In this document: piece after piece, positions 17,693-25,138 of the stretch
Layout of the letters: each line of letters begins with the position of its first letter
How positions within the stretch are numbered: the stretch's first letter is position 1
NCBI RefSeq assembly: GCF_012935325.2
Contig: NZ_JABBYG020000017.1
Span: 1 to 64,000, forward strand
Source of the DNA: Paenibacillus sp. PL91
GTDB lineage: Bacteria > Bacillota > Bacilli > Paenibacillales > Paenibacillaceae
DNA: 64,000 nt
Reading direction: 5' to 3'
Position numbers and translations under genes: made by a program
Notes under the pieces: generated by a model
What the model was told of the DNA's origin: nothing
Database searches by the model: none
Seen by the model: only the letters and a program-made list of their open reading frames with translations

Positions 17693-18433
17693 ATGAATCT
17701 ACAGGGGAAAGTTGTTATCGTTACCGGCGGCGCTAGAGGAATTGGATGTGCTACATCAAAATTATTGGCCCTGCGTGGTGCGAAAGTCGTAGTCAATTAT
17801 TTAAAAAATCAAGATGCTGCTGAAGCAGTGGTATCCGATATTCGATCCAGCGGCAGAGAAGCCATTGCACTCCGGGCGGATGTTCGTGATTCAGACCAAT
17901 TTGCAAAGCTCGTAGATACTGTTTTAGAAGCTTTTGGGAGAATTGATATATTGATATGCAACGCGAATATGAGTTTCACTGCGAAGCCATTTGCCGAAAT
18001 GAATTGGGAGGAGTTCTCTCAGAAATTAAACGATGAACTAAAAGCAGCATTCGTGACGACTAAATCCGTTATTCCGTCCATGATCGAACAAAAATTCGGA
18101 CGTATCATTTTTGTATCCAGCAGTTTAGGTAAGGATCCATCGCCTTACATGATCGCTCACGGAACGGCAAAAGGAGGGCTGAATACTTTTTCCGACTACA
18201 TTGCCCAAGAATTCGGTCCACAAGGGATATCAGCCAACGTGGTTGCACCTGGATTAGTGCAAACCGACGCGACTGCCTTTTTGTCAGAAGAAGAGAAACA
18301 AACCATTAGCAGCTTCACACCACTGAGGCGTGTGGCGGAACCTGATGATATTGCAGGTGTTATTTCGTTCCTGGCAAGCGACGATTCGCGTTTTATTACC
18401 GGATCGTATACCCCTGTTACTGGTGGGCTGTAA
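17693..18433 (+). CDS. SDR-family oxidoreductase with altered catalytic Tyr
   Basis: A 246-residue Rossmann-fold protein. The cofactor motif is VTGGARGIGCATS, and VNY after strand 2 suggests NADP(H) preference. The usual NNAG becomes CNANMS. The YxxxK site reads HGTAK in PYMIAHGTAKGGL, so His occupies the catalytic Tyr position while Ser (VSSS) and Lys are kept. This may change or abolish classical oxidoreductase chemistry, or a nearby Tyr may substitute. A ribosome site (AAAGGAAG) precedes the ATG. Confidence 0.85.
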   Translation: MNLQGKVVIVTGGARGIGCATSKLLALRGAKVVVNYLKNQDAAEAVVSDIRSSGREAIALRADVRDSDQFAKLVDTVLEAFGRIDILICNANMSFTAKPFAEMNWEEFSQKLNDELKAAFVTTKSVIPSMIEQKFGRIIFVSSSLGKDPSPYMIAHGTAKGGLNTFSDYIAQEFGPQGISANVVAPGLVQTDATAFLSEEEKQTISSFTPLRRVAEPDDIAGVISFLASDDSRFITGSYTPVTGGL

Positions 18434-18868
18434 ATGAAGTTCAGTGTCATCTGATGCAACCAATGCCAAAGTAAGTTTAAGAAACACCCGAGAGAATTCG
18501 ATTAAGTTTGCTAATTACAGTTATTACGCTAAACATTCTTGTAGGGCCTAAGATTTGGCTTTTGTCAAAAAAGGAGCTGCCGCGGCAGCTCCTTTTTTAC
18601 ATCTTCACAAAATAATGGATTTTGTACAGTTATACTGCTGGGCGTTAAGCTATTAGATGGAATAGATTAATAACGTACTGTCAGTAAAATCTATATTAAT
18701 TTAAACTGAAAAATAGGGTGCCGTTTAAATGGGACTGACCCTTAGGCTTTCTTATTGATCAGATTTAGGTATCTATTATCTCCCGTTCTTACCCATAGAA
18801 GAAAATTCTGACGGTTATGAATGATAGTTGTTTTTATTTTCTCTACGATCGTCTTCTTTTGTATGATG
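18434..18868. other. Intergenic gap after the SDR gene
   Basis: Apart from the perfect 32-bp palindromic terminator at 18567-18598, I see no gene or clear signal in this stretch. It separates the metabolic block from the mobile region. Confidence 0.5.
18567..18598. terminator. Perfect 32-bp palindromic bidirectional terminator
   Basis: AAAAAAGGAGCTGCCG is followed directly by its exact reverse complement, ending in six T residues. With A6 and T6 on the flanks it can work in both directions. Confidence 0.9.
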
Positions 18869-19054
18869 TTATTCACCTCTATTCTGTAATAACGGACCGC
18901 CTGTATTCACTCTTTTAAGATCTAGCGCCATTTGCTGCTCTTTAGTAAAGGTAGCTCGTAGTTTACATAGTCCCGTATGTTCGTTGATGTAGATAATCTT
19001 AGACTTTCCTTGAATAGTCATGAATAGTTTTGTCCATTCTTGAGGGTTGAACAT
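18869..19054 (-). CDS. Small hypothetical protein (61 aa)
   Basis: Starts MFNPQEWTKLFMTIQGKSKI after a strong ribosome site (AAAAGGAGTTGTTCAC before the ATG). It is cytosolic and basic at the end, with no recognised domain. A cre-like site (19070) sits directly upstream, which argues that the gene is real and may respond to carbon catabolite control. Confidence 0.6.
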   Translation of the reverse strand: MFNPQEWTKLFMTIQGKSKIIYINEHTGLCKLRATFTKEQQMALDLKRVNTGGPLLQNRGE

Positions 19055-19069
19055 GTGAACAACTCCTTT

Positions 19070-19083
19070 TGAAAGCGCTTTTA
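19070..19083. promoter_or_regulatory. cre-like catabolite-control site
   Basis: TGAAAGCGCTTTTA differs by one base from the CcpA consensus form TGAAAGCGCTTTCA, and has a perfect AAAGCGCTTT core. It lies 16 bases upstream of the start of the 61-aa gene, where CcpA binding would block expression. Confidence 0.5.
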
Positions 19084-19184
19084 AACTTAAATATTATGTC
19101 CTTGAAATGTGGCTCATGTTTCCTTCTACATACACCCTGACCTGCTCCATGACCGACATCGAACAGGTGTTAAACCAATAATGC

Positions 19185-19409
19185 TTACATTCTCCAAAAA
19201 TCGTCTTGCTTAATGTTCGGATCAATTTTCCGAACAGCTTGTAAGATTTTCTTCATGGTTCGCCCACTTGGCATGAGATCCGTTTTATTCGCTAATTTGC
19301 TTATTGTAAATTTATTCAGCTTTGCTTCTTTCACGATCCATTCTTGGAGGATGCCTTTTTTATCGAGCCACTCTCCCAAAGGCGTACGTTTTTTTCTGAT
19401 TCCAAGCAT
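19185..19409 (-). CDS. Small XRE-like helix-turn-helix protein
   Basis: A 74-residue protein beginning MLGIRKKRTPLGEWLDKKGI. The middle (LNKFTISKLANKTDLMPSGR) fits a helix-turn-helix of the kind found in small phage or ICE regulators, and the end is DPNIKQDDFW. The ATG at 19409 is preferred, with GAGGTG eight bases ahead. It lies beside the Tn7-type end at 19582 and may belong to mobile DNA. Confidence 0.6.
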   Translation of the reverse strand: MLGIRKKRTPLGEWLDKKGILQEWIVKEAKLNKFTISKLANKTDLMPSGRTMKKILQAVRKIDPNIKQDDFWRM

Positions 19410-19581
19410 GACCATTCACCTCTATCACTAGTATGGTCAAATAATCGGAATATTAGACATTAAAAAGTGTAATTTTGGACAAATCTCTCAAAATATATTT
19501 GAGAATAGGGACTTCAATGTGCTGGAGCGACCACGGCGTAGCACTTTTGAGAGGATGTGTTTCCATAGTTGTACCGGTGGC

Positions 19582-19735
19582 TGTTCTGTGAAAATAAAGT
19601 ATTAGACTAGTGTCGTTGAGTTAACAACGTTTATGAATTAAAAAATCATCAGCTTCTTAAAAATAAGTTTTAGACTGGGTCCAATAAATAAAGCAGCGAC
19701 AGAACAAGACTTGATAAATAAAGTCTTAGACTGCC
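19582..19735 (+). repeat. Tn7-like left end, body to the right
   Basis: TGT at 19582, eight bases, then AATAAAGTATTAGACT at 19593. Further sites follow at 19662 (AATAAGTTTTAGACT) and 19717 (AATAAAGTCTTAGACT, one base from the canonical Tn7 site). The site spacing of 69 and 55 bp matches the ends at 3065 and 22789. No proper right end for this copy was identified in the window, unless it is the one at 24035. Confidence 0.65.
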
Positions 19736-19933
19736 GATGTTGTTGTTCAATTATCGTTTACCGTTATTTTAGTCAAGGATGCTACGAAATTTCGATTTTC
19801 ATATTCAGATTAATGCCCAATTGAAGGATTTAATGAAAATAAATTTAAAATTACCATAATATTTTAACAAAAAAATTACTGAACATGTATTTCCGATTTG
19901 ATATCATTTTGACTTAAAAATTTCATTAAATCA

Positions 19934-20089
19934 TTACTCAGCTGCACAATCTATCTCATTGTTAGCATTATTCGCATAATCCGGCAACATCATATCCCTA
20001 ACCATTTTAGTTCGTAGCCATGTCATAAAGAAAAGATCAGTTAACTCATAAGAAGTAATCTGGTCGAAATTCTGAGAAAACGAGAGTAT
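19934..20089 (-). pseudogene. C-terminal fragment of an unknown protein
   Basis: A frame without a start codon reads ITSYELTDLFFMTWLRTKMV and then RDMMLPDYANN to a stop at 19934. Its amino-acid texture looks like real protein, but I do not recognise it. It lies between two Tn7-type ends and is probably a relic of lost cargo. Confidence 0.35.
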
Positions 20090-20164
20090 TTAAGAGAAAA
20101 GTGATTCTCCATAGAGGGCGTTTAGTGTAAAGATTTGCAGGTTGGAAACGTTGTTTCAAGAGAG

Positions 20165-20228
20165 TGTTGAAAAAAAATAAAGTATACTAAAAATAAAGTT
20201 GATACTGAGAAAATAAAGACTTAGATTA
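20165..20228 (+). repeat. Tn7-like right-type end, body to the right
   Basis: TGT at 20165, eight bases, then three closely packed sites in the same direction: AATAAAGTATACT at 20176, AATAAAGTTGATACT at 20192 and AATAAAGACTTAGATT at 20212. Tight packing is the right-end design, but its orientation is opposite to that expected for pairing with the left end at 19582. A rearrangement or a separate element is implied. Confidence 0.55.
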
Positions 20229-20249
20229 TGTTTTGGAGGTGTGCCTTAA

Positions 20250-20552
20250 TTGTATTTCAATATGACTAAAACATTTTCGTATTTAATGATTGTCGCAGGG
20301 ATTTTGTTGATTGGTCTTGGGTTATGGCAATACATTCCCAAATCATTTTCATCGGATACTCCAGATAGCGTGTTTATGTCGATTACTACGAAAAGAGTTA
20401 TATTTCCGATATTAGGTCTCATACTAAGCATAATTGGTTACACCTTAATAAGGTTTGTTCGTGAGGTTGAAGATGAAGTACAATCGCTTAGAAATGAGAT
20501 ATGTCTTTTAGCCAAAAAGGTAGAAAAGAACACCGAGAAGAGTCGAAATTAA
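20250..20552 (+). CDS. Small membrane protein with charged tail
   Basis: A 100-residue protein with two hydrophobic helices (about residues 12-28 and 48-68) and a charged, probably coiled-coil C-terminus (REVEDEVQSLRNEICLLAKK). GGAGGTG precedes the TTG at 20250. No family is recognised. It lies just inside the Tn7-type end at 20165 and may be cargo. Confidence 0.55.
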   Translation: MYFNMTKTFSYLMIVAGILLIGLGLWQYIPKSFSSDTPDSVFMSITTKRVIFPILGLILSIIGYTLIRFVREVEDEVQSLRNEICLLAKKVEKNTEKSRN

Positions 20553-20570
20553 CACTTATTTTTTTGTTAA

Positions 20571-20663
20571 ACTAACGGGGAACGTTAGTTCAGAACAGCA
20601 CAACGGCAGCCGATCGAAGGATGATCAGCTGCCGTTTTTATTGAAGTAAAGGGAAGTATCGTT
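20571..20663. repeat. Interspersed palindromic repeat, copy 5
   Basis: CTAACGGGGAACGTTAGTT, then a long hairpin (AACGGCAGC ... GCTGCCGTT, T-rich tail), then a decayed 3' half-unit GTAAAGGGAAGTATCG. It probably also serves as terminator for the membrane-protein gene. Confidence 0.7.
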
Positions 20664-20772
20664 AAATATAATTAAACTCAACCCTTTAGCAATTCTGAAT
20701 AAGCGATTACAATTTACATTGAGATGAACACGGAGAGGATTTCTAAAATAATATAAGGGATGGTACATAGAC

Positions 20773-21507
20773 ATGGCTGATAGGATATTTGAAGAGTCGA
20801 GACTTGTAGATGTTTACGATTTTTTTGATTCAGCTGAACGTCCAGATCTTGACCCGTACATTGCAATGACAGACGAATTCGGTGCTAAATCCGTAATTGA
20901 TATTGGTTGCGGAACCGGAATCCTTGCTTGTCGACTTGCTGCACTAAGTAAGGAAGTCATTGGGATCGACCCAGCCGCTGCCTCACTCAAAGTTGCATGC
21001 CGTAAGGCTGATGCAGATCGGGTCAAATGGATTCATGGAACGGCTCCAATGCTCGCTGGAATGCAAGCAGATCTAGTGACGATGACCGGAAACGCCGCAC
21101 AAGTCTTTGTAACTGATGAAGATTGGATGTCAACACTTCGTATTTGTCGTGGTATTCTTCGACCTGGTGGAGGACGGCTTGTATTCGAGGTCCGGGATCC
21201 TTCAAAGGCGGCGTGGAAGGACTGGAACCGCGACCAGACCTATCAGGTAATTGAAGTGCCAGAAATCGGAAAGGTAGAGAAGTGGGTGGATCTGCTGGAT
21301 GTGCAACTGCCCTTAGTTACGTTCCGTCAGACATTCGTGTTCCAAAGAGACGGGGCAGTAATAAGCTCGGACTCGACACTAAGGTTCCGGAGTCAGTCCG
21401 AAATTATTGAATCCTTATGCTTCACTAATTTCCTTGTCGAGGATATTCGAGATGCACCAGATCGTCCTGGACTAGAATTTGTATTCATCGCTCGTTGTCC
21501 GGGCTAA
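20773..21507 (+). CDS. Class I SAM-dependent methyltransferase
   Basis: A 244-residue enzyme. SAM-binding motif I is VIDIGCGTGILACRL near residue 38-52, and motif II ends EVIGIDPAAASL with the acidic ribose ligand. Further core strands are LVTMTGNAAQVF and GRLVFEVRDPS. The substrate is unknown; the closest look is to Methyltransf_25 proteins of small-molecule metabolism. It is monocistronic. Confidence 0.85.
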   Translation: MADRIFEESRLVDVYDFFDSAERPDLDPYIAMTDEFGAKSVIDIGCGTGILACRLAALSKEVIGIDPAAASLKVACRKADADRVKWIHGTAPMLAGMQADLVTMTGNAAQVFVTDEDWMSTLRICRGILRPGGGRLVFEVRDPSKAAWKDWNRDQTYQVIEVPEIGKVEKWVDLLDVQLPLVTFRQTFVFQRDGAVISSDSTLRFRSQSEIIESLCFTNFLVEDIRDAPDRPGLEFVFIARCPG

Positions 21508-21557
21508 AGAAACATTCATCAGGGCAGTTTGAAGACCTAAGGACACGGTCCTTCGTT

Positions 21558-21615
21558 AAGCTAACGGGTAACAATAGCTTAATAAGACACATAAAAAAAA
21601 CAGCTGCCGAGGCTT
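21558..21615. repeat. Truncated interspersed repeat, copy 6
   Basis: GCTAACGGGTAACAATAGCTT and the first arm of the hairpin (CAGCTGCCGAGGCTT) are present. The rest is replaced by the coding sequence of the DUF3289 pseudogene, so the repeat marks a deletion or insertion junction. Confidence 0.55.
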
Positions 21616-22179
21616 GAAAAAATCTCTTCTACGGGAGATAAGGAAAATGTTGTTTTAGATATGATTGATCATTTTGAAGATGGAACTGGTACAGAGTTTA
21701 GCAACAAGACTTTAACAAATGAAGACCGAGAGTATGAGACAACAAAATCCTATGTTGAATTTGTTAAAAATGCATTAGTTAATGAGCTAGAGAAAAATGG
21801 AGGTAGCTTGGCAGCACTTCAGTTTGATACAATACAAAGAATGTAAATGAATTTTATCATTATATTCAGCAGGAAGCTTCTTACCCGACGTATAGCACTC
21901 CGAGTGATAATATATGGACTTACAATTACAGTAAATGATACTTGGGGGAATACCGTATCAGTAAAAGATTTTTCAGTAGAGAACAATCACTTTAAAGGTG
22001 TCATGAATGTTCACTTATATGATCATTTTGGGTTAGATCAGCCAGATGTTGAGAAGATGTTTGTCAACTTAGCAGGATTTCGTGCCTGATTTGTCTTACA
22101 GCATTATGATAAATATGATGGGAAATATAAGCCCTTTGTTACTTTAATTGAAATGGATATACCATTTCGAGGGGGAATT
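21615..22179 (+). pseudogene. DUF3289-family protein, truncated and with two stops
   Basis: Successive segments read MIDHFEDGTGTEFSNKTLTN, NEFYHYIQQEASYPTYSTPS, TVNDTWGNTVSVKDFSVENN and FVLQHYDKYDGKYKPF. They lie in two frames and contain a stop at 21844 and a TGA at 22087 where Trp is expected. Together they make the DUF3289 domain, found in secreted or toxin-like proteins. The N-terminus is lost at the repeat junction near 21615. The gene cannot make a complete protein. Confidence 0.7.
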
Positions 22180-22701
22180 GTGATTAAAGTTAATTTAAAA
22201 ATTCTAGTTTTAATTATTGGTATATTCTTAATTTCATCATACTTAATTGGATGTGCAATGAATAAGGAATCAAGCGAGGATACAAAGATTTTCGAAATTG
22301 CCAATACAGAAGAGGTCTTTGGTAAAAAGGATGAAGAAATGGTGACTGTTAGAAAGCACTATATGATTCTAAATCCACCGAAAGATTTAATGCAATTGAA
22401 AGAATTAGTTGAAAAATACAATAAGGATCATCCAGTTGAAGGCCAAATTAAAGTAATAGAAGGGAAAAATGGGATTTTTTATATGAACTTCTATAGGGAA
22501 AATGAGGATTTTCCAAGAGACTGGCAGCCTGATGAAAGCTACATGGATACAGATCGGATAGAACATCATAAGCATGATCTGATTGCATCAATAATTTGGT
22601 CAGATGCCGACCCACAAAAAGAATACTATAGTTATGACAAAAGTAAGGAAGGGAAGGTAATTAAGAGAATGCATTTTATTGGGGATCGACTTGTGGAGTG
22701 A
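22180..22701 (+). CDS. Lipoprotein of unknown function
   Basis: A 173-residue protein. The signal peptide is VNLKILVLIIGIFLISSYLI, followed by lipobox G-Cys, so it should be anchored outside the membrane. The mature part is charged, with alternating strands and no known domain. The GTG at 22180 follows GAGGGGGAATT. It lies in the same frame as the end of the DUF3289 pseudogene, whose own stop is missing. Lipoproteins next to DUF3289 proteins could be cognate partners, but that is inference. Confidence 0.7.
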   Translation: MIKVNLKILVLIIGIFLISSYLIGCAMNKESSEDTKIFEIANTEEVFGKKDEEMVTVRKHYMILNPPKDLMQLKELVEKYNKDHPVEGQIKVIEGKNGIFYMNFYRENEDFPRDWQPDESYMDTDRIEHHKHDLIASIIWSDADPQKEYYSYDKSKEGKVIKRMHFIGDRLVE

Positions 22702-22788
22702 TACACTATCCATACACTAAAATATAAAACAGATATGCAGCTGGTTGATATATTAAATGTGACTTTATTTATCCTTGTAGATGCCACG

Positions 22789-24035
22789 TGTCCAATAAAA
22801 ATAAAGTATTAGACTCACGATGTTGATTTGACGCGCTTTTTATGCGAGAAAATCGTTTGCCGTTGAAAAATAAGTATTAGACTATTCGATCTTAATAAGC
22901 AAAAACCAGTCAAAAACACGAAAATAATGTGTTAGACTGGTTTTTAACACAATCGTTAATGGCCAGCACTTTAGCTGGTGTCTATGCTACTTATAATTCA
23001 TTCTCTACTGTTTTCAAAAAAGAAAGCACAGCAACATTCATCTGCTCCAGCCCCTGTTGTTCAATCGGAAAATGACCAGCACCCTCTAAAACTACACATT
23101 CTTTTTTACATTTTATATTTTCAAAAAACGGTTTACTGAAGCTATAAGGAGTCATAGGGTCTAACTGAGGATGAACGAGTAATACCGGACAAACATCAAA
23201 ATTCTCAGGTTTTATTAACGGTTTCATATTTAAGAACGTTCTTAATAAGCGTAAAGGGATTTTCGTGCCTGCCGCATGAGCATCATTCATAATGAGTTTG
23301 GTCATTTCGACGTTGTTTGTAATCAATTTCATCCGAGATACATTATTAACAGAGATATGCAAGGAATCTAATAAAAAAGGAAATTTGTCCATTAAAAATT
23401 TTCCTAACCGACTAGTGAGTTTGTTAGGTGCTAACTGATCACGAACTTTCGAATCACTCGTATCAACAAATGTCGTTGCAATTAACCCTTTGACTCGCTT
23501 ACTTTGTACAGCGGTGTGATAAGCTAACATGCCTCCTATACTGGTGCCTAGTAAGATAATAGGTTTGCCGTCCTGTTTCAATTCCTGATCAATCAATTCA
23601 ATAAGTATGTCAATCCAAAGCTGATAATCCAATAATTTTACCGAATTTAAATAACTTAAACCATAAGGCGGTAGATCCGGTGACACTACTTCATAACCGT
23701 ATTTTTGCAGTATTCGTGCATAAGGTGCCAACAATCTGCCATTGCCACCAGCACCATGAATGAAAACAATTTTTAATTTTGCATGCGGAACAGGCATACG
23801 ATCCAGATGTATATAAACATTGTTCCAAGTCATCCATTCTTCTGTTGGTAAATGGTTTTCATTTATCTGCATTTCTTCAGGAAAAAACTTCTGATATTGT
23901 TTCCAATAGATCACCGATTGATTATATGTTGAAAACTTATTCATGAATTTCCAGATCCTTTCTCCCTAAGCGTACATAGGATATTGTAGTCTATAACTTT
24001 ATTTTCTCAGTCTAATGGTTTATTTTATTTTTACA
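22789..24035. mobile_element. Tn7-like non-autonomous unit carrying one gene
   Basis: The left end is TGT at 22789, eight bases, AATAAAGTATTAGACT at 22800, then sites at 22869 and 22923 (spacing 69 and 54). The right end is ACA at 24033-24035, eight bases, then inverted sites AATAAACCATTAGACT and AATAAAGTTATAGACT 21 bp apart. Between them lies one gene, an alpha/beta hydrolase. No transposase genes are present, so movement would need TnsABC supplied in trans. The flanking five bases (CCACG and TTTGT) do not match, so the target duplication is missing or decayed. Confidence 0.65.
22991..23944 (-). CDS. Alpha/beta hydrolase
   Basis: A 317-residue cytosolic hydrolase. The oxyanion segment is VFIHGAGGNGRL, the nucleophile elbow is LLGTSIGGMLA (Ser), the acid is Asp in VHPQLDPMTP, and the catalytic His is in EGAGHFPIEQQG. 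A lid of about 90 residues separates elbow and acid. It looks like a carboxylesterase or lipase-type enzyme of unknown substrate. It is the only gene inside the Tn7-like unit and faces the left end. An inverted repeat at 22902-22945 probably terminates it. Confidence 0.88.
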   Translation of the reverse strand: MNKFSTYNQSVIYWKQYQKFFPEEMQINENHLPTEEWMTWNNVYIHLDRMPVPHAKLKIVFIHGAGGNGRLLAPYARILQKYGYEVVSPDLPPYGLSYLNSVKLLDYQLWIDILIELIDQELKQDGKPIILLGTSIGGMLAYHTAVQSKRVKGLIATTFVDTSDSKVRDQLAPNKLTSRLGKFLMDKFPFLLDSLHISVNNVSRMKLITNNVEMTKLIMNDAHAAGTKIPLRLLRTFLNMKPLIKPENFDVCPVLLVHPQLDPMTPYSFSKPFFENIKCKKECVVLEGAGHFPIEQQGLEQMNVAVLSFLKTVENEL

Positions 24036-24105
24036 TTTGTTACCTCAATCCATTTATACGGGAGCAATAAGAAAAGAATTGTACTTATAGCGATAAGCGG
24101 CAGCT

Positions 24106-24771
24106 TTAATATAAAAGATGGGTGTAAGCACCTCTAATAAAGTCAGACCCCCATATATAACTGATATACGTAGCACCGGAGATAACTGGGCCGAAAGGTA
24201 AAATGGTTTCATTGTATTTGCGATTTTTTACTATTTGATAAATTCCAATGAGAGTACCGACGAAACAGAATACGAGGAATGACAAAAGTGTGAGTTTCAA
24301 TCCAAGTACAAAACCTGTTAATAGTAGGAGTTTAATATCACCATCTCCTACGACATCTTCTTTCACTAGTAGTCTCCCAATTAGTTTAAAACAAAAGAAT
24401 ATCATCCCGCCAAGAAATGCAGCAAGTGCATAATCCCAATAGGGAAGCGGGCTAATAAAAATCCGAAGACATGCTACTAAGAATATACCAGGAATAATAA
24501 TCTTATCTGGTATTATCATATGACGCCAATCGCAAACCGATGCTGTAAGGAGCGCAGCGACGAAAGGCAGGGCAATTACCCACTCTATTGATACCTTCAC
24601 AAATGCTGCAATAAGGCAGAAAGCCAATGCAGCTAAGATCCTCACCGGCAGTACTGGAGTATATGTATCAATCCCCTCGGTTGTATAGCGCTTTGAGAAC
24701 GAATTAATCCAACCGCCAAGCCATAATCCAATCGCTATTCCGCAGGTACATAATATTGCTGTCGTAATCAT
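24106..24771 (-). CDS. Prepilin peptidase, A24 family
   Basis: A 221-residue polytopic membrane protease with about seven hydrophobic segments. The two catalytic Asp residues are in VCDWRHMIIPDKI and VGDGDIKLLLLTG, the defining A24 motifs. It lacks the N-terminal methylase domain of full PilD proteins. The ATG at 24771 is used (AGAAGGG ahead); an earlier in-frame ATG has no ribosome site. No pilin genes are visible here. It lies 22 bases after the 114-residue protein, in an apparent operon with the recombinase. Confidence 0.85.
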   Translation of the reverse strand: MITTAILCTCGIAIGLWLGGWINSFSKRYTTEGIDTYTPVLPVRILAALAFCLIAAFVKVSIEWVIALPFVAALLTASVCDWRHMIIPDKIIIPGIFLVACLRIFISPLPYWDYALAAFLGGMIFFCFKLIGRLLVKEDVVGDGDIKLLLLTGFVLGLKLTLLSFLVFCFVGTLIGIYQIVKNRKYNETILPFGPVISGATYISYIWGSDFIRGAYTHLLY

Positions 24772-24793
24772 GATTTGTTTTCCCTTCTCATTG

Positions 24794-25138
24794 TTACTCT
24801 TCCGATGATAATCCCATAAGCTCCTGCAGGTGTCGATCACATGCAATTTTAATTATTGACGGAAGCATGTCAATTCGTTGTTCATATCCATTTGATACAT
24901 ATCGGCATTGGATTCCCTCTCTGGATACAAGCTCAATTATCTTAATCTGATTTAGTCTTAATTGTGCTCGTATTTTTATTAGTTCTTCATTAATTTCTAC
25001 CTGGATACTCTCAAGATAACGTACTATGGCGTTCATCGAGCTGACGCTTTTAATTTTTTCAATGTCTCGATTAAGTACCAACGGTAATGTGGACCCAACC
25101 ATGTAACGAATAACTAATTCACGATCATCAGACGCCAT
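24794..25138 (-). CDS. Hypothetical protein linked to the recombinase
   Basis: A 114-residue, mainly helical cytosolic protein starting MASDDRELVIRYMVGSTLPL. Its ATG lies inside the end of the recombinase gene (about 11-base overlap), so the two are translationally coupled. The long central helix (YLESIQVEINEELIKIRAQL) could form a coiled coil. It is possibly a recombinase accessory or directionality factor; no family is recognised. Confidence 0.65.
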   Translation of the reverse strand: MASDDRELVIRYMVGSTLPLVLNRDIEKIKSVSSMNAIVRYLESIQVEINEELIKIRAQLRLNQIKIIELVSREGIQCRYVSNGYEQRIDMLPSIIKIACDRHLQELMGLSSEE

